Under the pieces are notes generated by a model. The model did no database searches. It saw nothing but the letters and a program-made list of their open reading frames with translations, and had not been told where the DNA came from. From Persicaria tinctoria (taxonomy: Eukaryota > Streptophyta > Magnoliopsida > Caryophyllales > Polygonaceae), in assembly GCA_037127255.1 (NCBI GenBank), contig JBANSL010000010.1, forward strand, positions 26,554,620 to 26,618,619: a stretch of DNA of 64,000 nucleotides. The letters run 5' to 3'. A program made the position numbers and the translations under genes. Positions 1 through 11,059 of the stretch are shown here, piece by piece (the stretch's first letter is position 1; the number at the start of each line of letters is the position of its first letter).

Positions 1-1402
1 ACTCTTCCTTGCTGATTTTATGCCACTATTCTCATGAGCTAGGCTATATATTGTATAGCTACTCTTCTAAATTCTAATAGCACCATTAAGAGTATCATAT
101 ATAGTGCCTTCCAAACAAAAACACATAAACAATAAGGTATGGGTTGATTATAATGACATAAATAGATTGCTTTACCAACCTCGACAATACTTGGAAGCTT
201 CAAGGGGAATCGGGAGAACAAAGAAGGAAATGCAGTCTTCGTTGATTCAAAAGGAAATGTAGTAGCTTCCAAACAAAATTGCGTAAACAACAAGAAAAGT
301 GGCATTCATTGCATCGCGATGCCTATCAGTAAAAGTAATCCATTGTAAATAATAACAATGTAATTACAAAATGGAAGTTTAAAAAATAAAAATACAAGGA
401 TGAATATCAAGTAAAGATGTTGCTTAATCACTATGCCATTCATTGCAAATTATAACAATTTGATCACAAAATTGAGATTTAAAAAGAGAGAGAAATGAAC
501 ATGGAATAATCTAATTAAAACTTTAAAAAATACTCATGTTGCTTGGCTAATTGAAAATAAATGAAAACAATAAAAACAAATTAAATAAAAAAAACAGGTT
601 AATTTTACCTTATTTTTGGTCATCTATGGACTTGCCTGCCTTCATCGTATCCTTCAATCAACTTCAATCCAAACACCGACTTATGAGTGCAAATCAATAT
701 GAAATCAGGATTTTAAAAAAGAGGAAATCAAGTCCTATGGTTTGTAAACTCGAATAGAACCCTAAATTTAGAAAAATGAACAGTCATGTATAAATTAACT
801 CAAATCTACAAAAAAAAACAAAGTAGAATATTGTTAGAGAAATTACAGGATTAGTCTATGTTAAGAGATGATCCGTCCTTCCTTTGCCCGACCACGATTC
901 GCGATATCTGAAGACCTATACTGTAGGCTTGGTTGAATAATATACGCCTCTGGAACTCGGACACGAAAGGGAACCAAGCAAGGAAGGCAACGGGGGTGAA
1001 GAGAAGCAACCCATCACGATCTCGTATGGTAGTACCCACGGGCAAGACTGATGATTGAACTCCAAACCCTAAACTTGTGAATAACGGGCTTCAAGGCTTG
1101 TGCAATCTGGCAAGAAACACACAATAGAAGGTGGGATGCGAGGATGGTGGTGTGGAGAAGCAAAGCCCCATGTCGATTTGAGACATCAGAGGTGTTTGAG
1201 ACTGGTTCGACGGCTGTTGTAAGTTGACCATTTTCCGTCCTTGATTTCGCGCAGGCCCTTGTTTGACAGTAGGACTTGACCTCGACATCACAAAACCAAA
1301 ATAGAATAGAAGGGGATGCGAGGATGGTGGTATAGAGAAGCAAAGCCCACGCCGATTTGAGGGCTGGAGACTGATTTGGCGGGTTGGGAATGTGGAGATT
1401 TA
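1..1402. other. AT-rich intergenic sequence, no gene seen
   Basis: I see no supported gene. The short open frames have no recognisable domain. A block of about 55 bases starting with GGGATGCGAGGATGGTGG occurs near 1133-1190 and again, slightly diverged, near 1313-1370, so part of this stretch is a direct duplication about 180 bp apart. Confidence 0.5.
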
Positions 1403-2125
1403 GGGCGTGCTTGGCAATAGGTTATTTTTTAAGGGGTGGAGATTATTTCTAAGGGATTATATGGGATGGAGATTATTGTGTAGGTTATGGGGATGGAAGA
1501 GGTTGAGATTTTTTTAACAAAATAATCCCGGTAAGGTGTTTGGTGGGTAAAGAGTTATTTTAAGGTTATTTGTTACAGAATTATAAAATTACCCCTCCCT
1601 CCTCCCTTCTTCTTCCTCCCCCATTCCAAATTTCAGATTTGCCCCTGCTCTTTGGTCGACATTTGCACAGGTCTCCGCCCCCGCCTTTGTTGAGCTCTCT
1701 TTCCGGCGGCTCCTCCATCTCCAATTCCAATCAGTCCATCCTCCAATTCCCAGATCTACCTGCCCTCCTTTGCCCTATCCTCCCTCCGCCGCCTCCTCCC
1801 TCTCCGTCGTTGTTGCCCTAACCATCTCCTGTCGGTCCTCCCTCCTTCTCCTCCGCTGCGAATCGTGATTGTACATGGACAAGCTTCCATGACGGGGGCA
1901 AGCTGAAAGCGTAGCTGCTATTGCAGGGGCAAGTTGGTCACAAAGGGATTGTTCAGCCCGACAACCTTCCATGGCGGGGGTGGGATTATCGACGGAAAAT
2001 AATCTCGATTAACCTCCATCATAAGTAGCAATCCCTCTTCCACCCCTTGCCAAACACCACCCCTCAGGTTGTTGTTTTTAAAACAAACCCCAACAATCTC
2101 CCATAAGCTCATGCCGAGTGCGGCC
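1403..2125. mobile_element. Harbinger/Tourist-like non-autonomous element (candidate)
   Basis: The left end begins GGGCGTGCTTGGCAA and the right end, read on the other strand, begins GGCCGCACTCGGCA, giving imperfect terminal inverted repeats. Both ends are flanked by TTA (1400-1402 and 2126-2128), the 3-bp target duplication expected of PIF/Harbinger elements. The interior carries a GC- and proline-codon-rich stretch (about 1570-1870) that looks like a captured 5' gene fragment, but I cannot identify it. The TIR match is only partial, so confidence is limited. Confidence 0.4.
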
Positions 2126-2321
2126 TTAGGGCTGGGAATAGAATAGATGGAGGCAGAAAGAACAAGGAAAGCAATTGACGCGTTGGGTAGACAACAAATA
2201 AGAGACAAAGGAAATACCAAAAAAGTCCCTTAGTTGGATAATGAAATAGGAAAGAAAGGAAGGACAAAAAAGTAACTATACTTGATGAACAGTAATGGTG
2301 AACTTCAGCTTTTATATAGTA

Positions 2322-2324
<3 letters not shown>

Positions 2325-2380
<56 letters not shown>
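2325..2380. repeat. (TA)n microsatellite
   Basis: Uninterrupted TA dinucleotide run of about 56 bp. Confidence 0.95.
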
Positions 2381-2384
<4 letters not shown>

Positions 2385-2499
2385 TCATATGAGAACAAGG
2401 CTTATTGAGTAAAATGAGAACAAATCCTATCCATTGATTTTGATGAATCTGATGGCTGTGATTTTTTCCCAATATTAATTAATTAAAAATTAAAGTGAA

Positions 2500-3110
2500 A
2501 AAATACACCCCATCATCACAAATCCCGCGCGTGTATATACCCCCTCCAAATCCCTACCACACAACCGGGTTGTTCCATATAGAGGAAAGAGAAAAGGAGG
2601 AGCGGCGGCACCAAATTCAACCGGCGCGATTTGAAGATGGCGATGGCGATGGCGATGGTTGGCGAAGGTAAGGTCCTCGGTCTTCCTATTCTAGTTTCTT
2701 GTATCCGGGCGATGGGGCGAGCAACGATTTCCGGGTGATGGTGCAAGTGAAGGCGGAAGAGGGGCACTTCGTCCCACCATCGCATCTTCAGATGGAGGCG
2801 GAAGTAGAAGGAGATGGCTATGGTGGCCAACAAAGGCGGCGACGGGACAAGCAAAGGCGGAAGAGGGGCACTTCGTCCTACCATCGCATCTTCATATGGA
2901 GGCGGAAGTCGAAGGAGATGGCTATGGTGGCCGGCGAAGGCGGCGACGAGGATGAGCAGCGAATCGGCGATGAGGAGAGGCAAAGGTTGTCGCGATGCCG
3001 GCGGCAACTCCGTGGTCCAACAGGTATCTCTGGCTAAGGCGGCTCTTTGGTATTCGGTGGTTAGGGTTTGTGGACAATCTCAAATTAGGTTTTGTTCTTA
3101 ATTTTACAGA
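2500..3110 (+). other. GC-rich exon-like fragment with internal tandem duplication
   Basis: A TATA-like GTGTATATACC (about 2529) precedes an ATG at 2637 followed by repeated ATGGCG codons and a donor-like GAAG/GTAAGG. Downstream, a unit of about 100 bp (AAGGCGGAAGAGGGGCACTT onward) occurs twice in tandem, near 2750-2850 and 2853-2945. No frame is open across the region and no domain is recognisable. It may be the 5' part of a gene captured by a transposon, because it is bracketed by two TA microsatellites and terminal-repeat-like DNA. Function unknown. Confidence 0.35.
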
Positions 3111-3305
3111 TTTGGTTTGTTGGATTTAGGAATTTTAGACGTGATTCCTCGGTTGCTCTGTTCTTGATTTTGATTTTACAGATTAGGTTTTGCTCTGTTT
3201 GATTATTCCTCTGTCAAGTCCTAAACAAAATGGGTTTTTTGTGGTTAATTAAATTGGATTGTTCGAGTACCAGGATGTATCAATTTTGTTGATATGTTTG
3301 CATTC

Positions 3306-3422
<117 letters not shown>

Positions 3423-3564
3423 CTGTTTTTATATTTTTAAATGAATGATAATATTATTTATTACATATATATATACACATATATTACTGTTTTTATATGT
3501 TTTTATTTTTTTAAATTAATAATATATATATATATTTAATAATATATATATATTAAAAAAATAG

Positions 3565-3905
3565 CGGGTACCCGTTACGGGCCTAGCGGCCCGCAACGGG
3601 TGGATTGGCTTACCCAATCCCGTTCCCGCTGCGGGCGCGGGCCGGGCCTAGCGGCCCGCATGGGCTTTTCCCCCTACCCAAGCCTGTCCAATTTCGCGGG
3701 CGGGCCGGCCCGCGTTTGCCCAGGCCTACTCGAAATATTTAAAGTCGCAAATGAGTTTTTTTGACGTATAATTTTCATAAATATTTTGTTACGTGTAAAT
3801 ATAATAATACATAATATCTTAATTATATACTCCGTATATAACATAATTTTTTTCCCGGGGCCCTAGGCGACCGCCTCTTGGGCCTACCCCTAGGGTCGGC
3901 CCTGT
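3565..3905. mobile_element. hAT-like terminal fragments
   Basis: Two GC-rich blocks stand out in AT-rich DNA. 3565-3730 is built of GCGGGC/GGCCCGC palindromes and ends GCCCAGGCCTA; 3841-3905 ends GGGTCGGCCCTG. Plant hAT-type elements commonly have ends of this kind (TAGGCCTGGGC and CAGGGCCGAC when inverted). I found no partner left end or 8-bp TSD, so these are probably truncated remnants. Confidence 0.35.
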
Positions 3906-5187
3906 TAAGAACTATATGTATATGCCATGAAACAAGGTAGATGTGCACCAAGTATCTATCACAAAGTCATATGTATCCAACACCAACAGTGATAACATGG
4001 GGCAGCAGAGAGAACTAAGGAAAAGAAGCATAAATGTTGTAGACCACATCAAGTTATGCACAAGACAAAGAAAAACTTAAGAAACTTATGAAAGTTACTA
4101 ATTTTCTATGCTCATAAACACTTTAAAAGACAACATGTAAAACTTCATTTTAATCCCTAACAAAACAACCAACAAACAGTTTTGACAAGAATTTGAATAT
4201 GTTAACTAAATATCTATCATATAAAATAAATAAGGACATTCAAATATGCACAAGAATCCAATATGCAAAGCAAATATACATTCAATTAACTACTAAAACA
4301 TGCAAGAAAATTAGGACAACACATTACTGTGATTAGGAGTAACCATTATCCACGTACTTTATCATGCAAGAAAACAATTAGTTCAATGAGAATGTAAATC
4401 TGACAGTAAGTAGGGTGTGCAACACAAAACAAGGTTGTAAATAATGAAGGTAGGGGATGTAAGAGAACATGAAAGAGGATAAATCTCAGCAGAAACTCAA
4501 GCTAAGGCTCATAAAAGAGCTCTAAGAACAGGTTATAAAGAAACACAAGTAATCCTTATGCACAAAGTTGTAGGAAACACTAGTATAACATGTTCAAGAC
4601 TTGAATAGAGGGGAGAAGGAGCACATAGAACCTTACATTAAGAACCCCAAACATAAGATATCATATACAAGAGAAATTTGACAAGCACACACACTTTTTA
4701 AAGATGATGAATATGCAGAACATAGATGCTTTAAACATAGATGAAAACTATGTCATAAGACGCAAAATTCATCAAATCAAGCATGTGATACATAAAGAGT
4801 TCAAACAAGCACACATCAGTCCAACAAAATTGCCCAAAATCTCAACCTATATGCATCTGTACAGTCAAGAATTCATATAGAAATCAAGGCACAAGATAGT
4901 ACATATGCATGGTTGAAAGAAATACCAAATAACCAGCCAGGATAAGAATATATCATATTCAAGAGTTACAATCATCAGTGAACACAAAACTAAAATTTAA
5001 GAAAGCACAAGGAATCATATCCTGAGGCAACTAAAACGAGTAGTATTAACCATCTTTCTCGAAACATAGTCATGCAGGAACACTTAGAATATGCAGCGGA
5101 AGCAGTAACTCATACAAGAACATGAACAAAGGTAGATTTCAAGCATAATCAAATAAGAAACATGCTAGAAATAAAAAATGAGCCAAG
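3906..5187 (-). mobile_element. Non-coding internal region of a truncated LTR element
   Basis: About 1.3 kb of A-rich sequence with no open frame of note. On the - strand it lies directly downstream of the primer-binding site and LTR at 5188-5910, so it is read as the leader or non-coding interior of an LTR element (LARD/TRIM-like or simply decayed). No second LTR is found on its left, where it meets the hAT-like end at 3905. Confidence 0.4.
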
Positions 5188-5199
5188 GCTCTGATACCA
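5188..5199 (-). promoter_or_regulatory. Primer-binding site, initiator Met-tRNA type
   Basis: On the - strand this reads TGGTATCAGAGC, the usual plant LTR-retrotransposon primer-binding site complementary to the 3' end of tRNA-iMet. It is three bases inside the LTR end at 5203. Confidence 0.75.
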
Positions 5200-5202
5200 A
5201 TC

Positions 5203-5910
5203 TGTAAAACCTGGTTCGAAGTACCGGACAGGTCAATCAAGTCGTATGTCAAATGTTGATCCTCGCAGACTCGGTTCTAGATCGAACCGAATCTAGATCA
5301 AACTAAACGAATAGGACACGAGGATTTGTTTACGAGGTTTGGGAAAAGTTCCCTACATCCCCGGCTCAAGAGAGCGTTCCACTGTGCTCTAAGGCAATAA
5401 CCAAGCAGACAAACAATCCAAAATATAGCAATCTAAACAAGAACGACACAAACTCAAGAACCAAATATACACATAGGCAAGGATGCAGAAATGAAACGGT
5501 AAGGGATTGAACTCCCTGATTTTAGGACTTGCAGTGGACTCGTTAGAGCTGCGCCAAGTCGTTGCCCACTGGTTGAGTCGTCCCCTAAACTTCTGCTTGA
5601 TTCGTCGTCTTTCGGTTGCTGTCCGAGGCCAAGATCTCTTGATCTTCCTCGGGTTGCCGTTTGTTCGTTTTCTTTTGCTCATCAATTGGACCGCATGTTG
5701 ATGCTTCTGCAGACATTGTCGCTTGGAAAGGCGAACTGCTGGTGCCTATCTCCCCTTGGAACTCACTCAATGAAAGGTCTCGAAGATCGGTCGACCCCGA
5801 ACGATCTCGCTCACCAAACTCTAGCTCTCGAGCTCTCTGCGCAGCACATATGGCGCTTTGTTCCTCTCTCTATCTCGTCTTTTCTCACACCAGATCGCCC
5901 AATGCCTTCA
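5203..5910 (-). repeat. Candidate LTR of a truncated retrotransposon
   Basis: The sequence runs from TGTAAAACC at the primer-binding-site side to about ...GCCTTCA, giving TG...CA termini and about 708 bp. The PBS orientation makes this the 5' LTR of a - strand element. The right boundary is an estimate placed just before the start of segmental copy A. Open frames inside it are not credible genes. Confidence 0.5.
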
Positions 5911-6087
5911 CAATAATTCACTACTTCCTGCTGGAATAAATGAAAGGATATTACTCTACTAAAAATATAAAATAATGTTAAAAGGAACGTTGACCTAATA
6001 TTATACTCGATCAATCCGTTGGTGAACTCTTAAGTTCGGCCATTTTTACCTAACTAAACTAACTAAATCAATGGTTTTTGGGCGTAA

Positions 6088-6637
6088 TTTTTCTTTTTTT
6101 TTTACAGTGGGCAAGAAGCAGATTGATAAAGCGATCTTGAAGTCATCAACCGATGGCTTGAATGACTCTACGCAGAGGGTCGACAGTCAAAAAAAGAAAA
6201 ATTATCTAAGATTACAATTGCAGAAATTTAAAATTAAAAATATCTAAAAAATTAACTAGATTCTTCAGATCAATAGTTGATTCTTGATTCCAATTCTTGT
6301 GACTTGGATAGCGGTGAAGGCTCGGACTCGATCAACAATATTGTTGTTGCATGTGAGGTTGCACTCGAAAACTTGAGATTTGCACAACCATAGTCATAAT
6401 ACTAAGGTAGAGGTGATGACGGATCTAGACCCACGAGGTGATGGCGGGGTTCGATTTTGTGGATCTAGGGATAAAAACAGTTTTTTTTAATAGAGATCTT
6501 GGGAAGGAGTTTGGTTGTTCTTGTTTGTTAAGGGCTGTTTGAGGTTCCCAAATGGAGGCTCAAGCACCGGCGGTGGTGCATGGGAGGTGTGAGGTTTAGG
6601 TTGGAAAGTAAGTGTGAGGTTTTGTGTGGCCAAGGGA
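6088..6637 (-). mobile_element. Retroposed insertion with poly-T end and 15-bp TSD
   Basis: Flanked by a perfect 15-bp direct repeat GGTTTTTGGGCGTAA (6073-6087 and 6638-6652); copy B has a single, nearly identical site. The left end starts with a T-rich run ending in ACAG, i.e. a poly-A tail on the - strand. A long TSD next to a homopolymer is the mark of LINE-driven retroposition. The body has no recognisable protein, so this could be a SINE-like element or a retroposed transcript. Confidence 0.6.
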
Positions 6638-6793
6638 GGTTTTTGGGCGTAAGTTAAACATCTTAGGAATTTCTCTCATAAATTCAATTATTTTAGTCAT
6701 TTTTTAATACGTATTGATTTTCTAGAATCTAATGCTTTATTTCATAAGAGATATTCCCAATTAGGCTTTTTAACTTTATACTTATATGGTATA

Positions 6794-7168
6794 CAATGAA
6801 GATCCCCTACAACATTTAATGCTTCACTACATGTATCACAAAATTATTTTGAATTAAAATATATTTTAAAAATAAAAATAAAAATTATATTTAGATTTAA
6901 AAGACCTATATTTATATATTTATAAAATTTTATCTTGAAAAATCATCTTTCAAAATTTTTTAAAAATATATATTTCAAATAATCACCTTTTTCAATTTTC
7001 ATATTTCTTAAAAAATGATTTTTCAAAATAAAAATTTATAAACATATAAATATAGGTGTTTAGAATATTAATATAAATTTTTAAATTTTTTTAAAGATAA
7101 ATTTTATGTTAAATTAATTTTGTGATGCATATTGTGAAGCATAGAGTGATGTAGAGGATCCTTATTGG
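6794..7168. mobile_element. Mutator-like MITE, 9-bp TSD
   Basis: The inverted ends match for about 55 bp: CAATGAAGATCCCCTACA at the left and CCAATAAGGATCCTCTACA read from the right. It is flanked by a perfect 9-bp duplication TATGGTATA (6785-6793 and 7169-7177), the TSD length of Mutator-like elements. It is 375 bp and has no coding capacity. Confidence 0.75.
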
Positions 7169-7195
7169 TATGGTATAGGATAAATAAATTAATAT

Positions 7196-7848
7196 GGAAA
7201 AACTAATTAAAATACCCCCACCTTTGGGGGTATGATAAAAATATATCCTAAACTTTTAAATGTAATAAAAATATCCAACCTTTGAGGGTAGTGGTAATAT
7301 ATTACCATTGATTTTCTCATGGATAAAAAATGTTGACAAGTTAGCCTACGTGGAAATTTTTTTTTACAAGGCAGCCTAAGTGGAAGCCTTTTTACAAATT
7401 AGCACTAAAATTGAGTTTTATTGAACGATTTCTTTAAGAAAAAAATAAAGAGTTAGACCGGGTTCATACCCAACAACTGATTTTCATTTTTAATGATGAA
7501 AAAATCAACCTTTAACCTAGTCAAGAAACTGCTCCTCCTCGAATCTCGATCAATCTCCTTGAATCCACACCAGCTCAAGAGGTGACCACAGACGAAGATA
7601 AAAGGGAGGAAAATGCATTGGGTATGAACCCGGAACTCTTTATTTTTTTTACCTAAGAAAACCGTCCAAAAAACCCTTGTCAAAGAAAATTCATGTAGGC
7701 TGTCCTGTCAACATTTTGACCCGTGAAAAAACCCGTGGTAATATATTACCACTACCCTCAAAGGTCGGGATATTTTTATTACATTTGAAAGTTTAGGATA
7801 TATTTTTACCATACCCCCAAAGGTGTGGGTATTTCAATTAGTTTTCCC
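7196..7848. mobile_element. Mutator-like foldback MITE, 9-bp TSD
   Basis: The inverted repeats extend at least 170 bp from each end (GGAAAAACTAATTAAAATAC at the left; GGGAAAACTAATTGAAATAC from the right), so the 653-bp element is nearly a palindrome. A perfect 9-bp TSD AATTAATAT lies at 7187-7195 and 7849-7857. A related, right-truncated copy is at 38375-39018. Confidence 0.8.
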
Positions 7849-7893
7849 AATTAATATTAACATGCTTATTGAAAGTAACAAACAATAAATATA

Positions 7894-8093
7894 GAGTTTA
7901 ATATCGACTAGGAAAGAAGTTTCCTTTTTTTCATGTTCCCCGAATTGGCAATAAAGTGGCTGATAAGGTTGCACATATTTGTCACTCTGCTAGGGGGTCG
8001 ATATCTACAACAATTCTGGTCTTTAAGACCTCGTCCCTAGGGATGCAACCGGGTAGAGCTTGCTCACCCGAATTCTTTCCTAATAAAAAAAAA
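7894..8093 (+). mobile_element. 5'-truncated LINE 3' end with poly-A
   Basis: Flanked by an 11-bp direct repeat with one mismatch (C[A/G]ATAAATATA) and ending in TTTCCTAATAAAAAAAAA. Within it the + strand reads FHVPRIGNKVADKVAH, typical of the end of the RNase H-like domain in plant LINE polyproteins. Copy B lacks the insertion. Confidence 0.7.
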
Positions 8094-8589
8094 CGATAAA
8101 TATATAATATCTAATTAATTAAGATTCTAAAATTTGATCGATTTGAGTTCAACGCCCCGGTCTATATATCTGATTGAAAATTTGAAATCCTAACAGTTCT
8201 TAAATATCATTCATATGATCGAGCCTAAACCCTCTCCATCTATCTATCTATAAATATATACCTCAAACACTCGATCGTCAAAACTCGATCATATCTCCCA
8301 TATCCATATCAATTAACTCAGTAATATAATTTAAAAAAATACAAAAAATACATCTTTTTTATTTATGTTTTTACATTTTCATCGGAATCAGGGAGGGACT
8401 CGAGCCACCTTGTAACCCCTCTCCCTCCGCCCTCTATAATCCATAGTATGGAATTACTATCGATTATTCTCATACTAGCTTGTTAATGTTTAGGGTGTAC
8501 ATCGAGTTAATCGTAGCAAAAAAAAAAAATTGAATATAAATTGAAAAAAATAAAAACCAATTAGTTTCAGTAAAATCTTCACCACTGTG

Positions 8590-8612
8590 ATAGGTCAAAT
8601 CAAATCAAATCA
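8590..8612. repeat. (AAATC)n microsatellite
   Basis: Four to five tandem copies of a 5-bp unit; copy B has a shorter, degenerate version. Confidence 0.8.
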
Positions 8613-9034
8613 AATCAAATCGGCCGGTTTAATTAATACAGTACTTTTAACGATATGTGTTCCATGATCAAGTGGAGTTGAACTCCTTAGATTAGAAAGG
8701 ATTACCCTATAAAAATTTATCAGCCTTAAAAAATAAATTAAAAAATTACTAAATTAATTCAAATCTAAACTACTTATTTAGAATTGAATGGTTAAGATTT
8801 AACCAATTTTACTAAAATTATTTTAACAACTTCGTGGGATCTCCATTCACCGTATTAATTCAGATCCCTAACAAAATGCTCCAACAACAATGATATTATA
8901 TAAATATAAATATAAGATTCTAAATACTATTTGATAAAGATTACAACAACCAAAAAATCAAACAAACTAAAATACAAATCCGTTAAATCTTAACCATTAA
9001 CCATTTCTTATAGAATCTCTCTCCGATCCACATC

Positions 9035-9042
9035 TATAAATA
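9035..9042 (+). promoter_or_regulatory. TATA box of prolamin-like gene, copy A
   Basis: TATAAATA about 92 bp upstream of the ATG at 9134, in a pyrimidine-rich context. The equivalent box is kept in copy B. Confidence 0.6.
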
Positions 9043-9133
9043 CATCAAACTAACTCTCGAGTTGAACTCATTAATCATCAGTCTCACCTCTTAATCCTTT
9101 AGAGAACTGCCTTCCATCACTCCAATAACGAAG

Positions 9134-9574
9134 ATGAAGCCAACCACCCTCCTCTTCGCCACCGTCGCCCTCCTCCTGGCGGTGTCCACCACCGCCTGGC
9201 CGTTCTGGTGGCCGCCACACATCCCTGACCCCTACTACCATCCCCACCCAGTCTACCCACCGCACCGCCCCATCTTCCCCTTCCCTCCCCATGGCGGATC
9301 AGCCCCCGGCCCCTCCTCCGGCGGCCCTGCTCCTCACTTTCCGTCCCTCCCTCCCGTGGCTGACGTGACCAAGTGTATGCAGGCGGTGCACGACAGCGGG
9401 GCGGCGGCCTGCTCCCCCTTCAGCTACGACGCCGGAATGTGTTGCAGCCACCTGAGTGGGATGGGAGACGCCTGCAACTACCTCCCTTACTTCCACAGCG
9501 CTCCTTTCCAAGGCATCGTCAAGCACGTCTGCGACGCCGCCTCTGGATCGTCTCCCTCCCCTCCCACTTCTTAG
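9134..9574 (+). CDS. Secreted proline-rich prolamin-like protein, copy A
   Basis: Encodes 146 residues in one exon. Residues 1-21 form a signal peptide (short basic start, Leu/Ala/Val core, Thr-Thr-Ala end). Residues 22-76 are rich in Pro, His, Tyr and Trp, a cell-wall-like linker. Residues 77-137 hold six cysteines at 81, 93, 103, 104, 114 and 133, the C...C...CC...C...C spacing of the plant prolamin-like (DUF1278/EC1-related) family, so three disulfides are expected. Family members are small secreted proteins, several of them active in reproductive tissues; the exact role here is unknown. The start is fixed by the signal peptide and a conserved 5' leader. The coding sequence is identical to copy B except near the last six codons. 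An LTP/2S-albumin relative is less likely because the cysteine spacing is shorter. Confidence 0.85.
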   Translation: MKPTTLLFATVALLLAVSTTAWPFWWPPHIPDPYYHPHPVYPPHRPIFPFPPHGGSAPGPSSGGPAPHFPSLPPVADVTKCMQAVHDSGAAACSPFSYDAGMCCSHLSGMGDACNYLPYFHSAPFQGIVKHVCDAASGSSPSPPTS

Positions 9575-10207
9575 ACTTATACTTGTTCTTAAGAAATTAA
9601 ATGTCTCTAGCTTAGAGAACTTTATATTTAATTAAAATAAAGTAGCTTCCTAGAGTTTGGTGTACTCTATCTATTATATATTATATATAGTGATTTATAC
9701 AACATGAAATATATTATTATAATTATTCCCTCCTCGTCGTTTTGTGTGTGTTACCTTACTTTTTTTACAACTTTGAAAATGTCCAGAGATAAACAAAACG
9801 TCGTCGTTAACATATATATATAGGCTCATGGTTTTCAACTAGAATATGCAGTATATATTCAACAAACAAATGGATCTTTATTATTGAGCGAAATGAATTT
9901 ATTTTCTAATCCACCAATTAAGTGGTAATTAAATGCAAGAGAGAGATCGACAATCAATATATATATATATATATATATATCCTAAATTAAATGTAAAAAC
10001 ATTTTACACAAAATTAAATAAAAAGAAAGAGAAAAATAAGGAATTTGGATACGGTGTACGATTAAAATTTTTGTTTAGTAATGCCGTGTATTTGGAGGGC
10101 CTGGTGGACCTCCTATCCCCTTCCCGCGCGCCTCTTATGAATGATCACCTCTCAAATAGAGTTGCCCTCCTCCGTCCTCTCCGGCCAGCCTCTTAAATCT
10201 TAATTTG
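9575..10207. other. AT-rich intergenic sequence
   Basis: It holds the 3' UTR of the prolamin-like gene at its left and a short (TA)n run near 9957-9980. I see no gene or clear element. Confidence 0.6.
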
Positions 10208-10375
10208 ATGTTCTTGCTGTTAGCATATGTGTTCAGTTTGTTATAATTTGGTTGTGGGTTATATTTCTGTATGGGCTGGCCCACATTTTGCTTGATTCTG
10301 GGCTCGTTATATATAGGCACTCACCCTTGTAAATCTCTCACTTGTGCAAATCAATGAATTTTGAGAATTTCAGAT
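10208..10375 (+). repeat. Probable 5' LTR remnant of a Copia element
   Basis: Begins near TGTTCTTGCTGTTAGCATATG, has a TATA-like GTTATATATAGGCAC (about 10305), and ends AATTTCA shortly before a gag-like frame. That is the expected order of an LTR, leader and gag. I found no matching 3' LTR and no clean primer-binding site, so the limits are approximate. Confidence 0.35.
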
Positions 10376-11032
10376 CACAGAATTTCGAACTTCTCTCCAT
10401 CTTCTTCCTTCCAAATTACAGATCCAATTTGGTTTCACGCCATGGCTGATGATCAGACGAGGATATTATATCCTAATGATCATCCAGGGATGATTCTTGT
10501 CACTCTTGCCTTCGATGGCAAGGGATTTGGTGAGTGCGGCAATCGATTCGGATCGCGTTGTCTGCTAAAAACAAAATTGGTTTTATCACATGCGCTACTG
10601 AGAGGCTGGTTGTACAAATTGGCGGAACTCAGTTGTATTCCATTCAACAAGAGCTATGCTCAAGGTACGAGTTCTTTTTCTGCTTATTTCACAAAAATCA
10701 AATCGCTATGGGATGAGAGTATGAGGAATTTGCCAACCTGTTCTTGCGGAAACTGTACTTGTGGCTTTGCTTCTCATTTTTCACAGTATGATGAGAATCA
10801 AAAGACTATTCAATTGCTGCTGGGACTGAACGAGTCTTATACTTCAGTGTGTGGTTCAATTTTGTTAATGGATCCATTGCCAGATGTGGATCGTGTTTAT
10901 TTCCTGCTTTCTCAAGAGGACAATCAGCGGGAAGGTAAGCCAGGTCCGACGACCGGAATAGTGGATGGAGTTTCTATGCATGTAAAGACTCCTGGCACCT
11001 CAGCTGGTGTTTATGAAGACATTCAAGTCTGA
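10361..11032 (+). pseudogene. Decayed Copia gag
   Basis: The frame reads HPGMILVTLAFDGKGFGE near the N terminus, then shifts (a neighbouring frame carries IALSAKNKIGFI), then continues with FSAYFTKIKSLWDES, QLLLGLNESY and LPDVDRVYFLL. All are signatures of the Copia capsid (UBN2-type gag) and resemble the gag of Copia-1 in this window. There is no protease, integrase or reverse transcriptase downstream. It is a frameshifted, truncated retroelement and not a cellular gene. Confidence 0.7.
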
Positions 11033-11059
11033 ATAATTGCTGGCGCTGCAACATCTCTA

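Larger units (their letters stand above)
5935..9560. repeat. Segmental duplication, copy A
   Basis: Homologous in the same order to 23785-25545 (copy B). Shared blocks include AAAAGGAACGTTGACC, CTCGATCAATCCGTTG, CAATGGTTTTTGGG, TTGATTTTCTAGAATCTAA, the block around 8270-8330 and the gene itself. Copy A is longer because it holds four insertions that copy B lacks: a retroposed piece (6088-6637), two Mutator-like MITEs (6794-7168, 7196-7848) and a LINE 3' end (about 7894-8093). Homology stops near the gene's stop codon; the 3' UTRs differ. Confidence 0.85.

Noticed and set aside
9373..9600. Frame overlapping the prolamin-like gene (75 residues), with an equal in copy B
   Set aside because: Identity between copies follows from identical DNA; the real frame has the signal peptide and cysteine pattern.
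10361..11032. 223-residue frame as a cellular zinc-binding protein
   Set aside because: Its segments match Copia gag with a frameshift; the Cys-rich CSCGNCTC piece is also seen in the gag of Copia-1.
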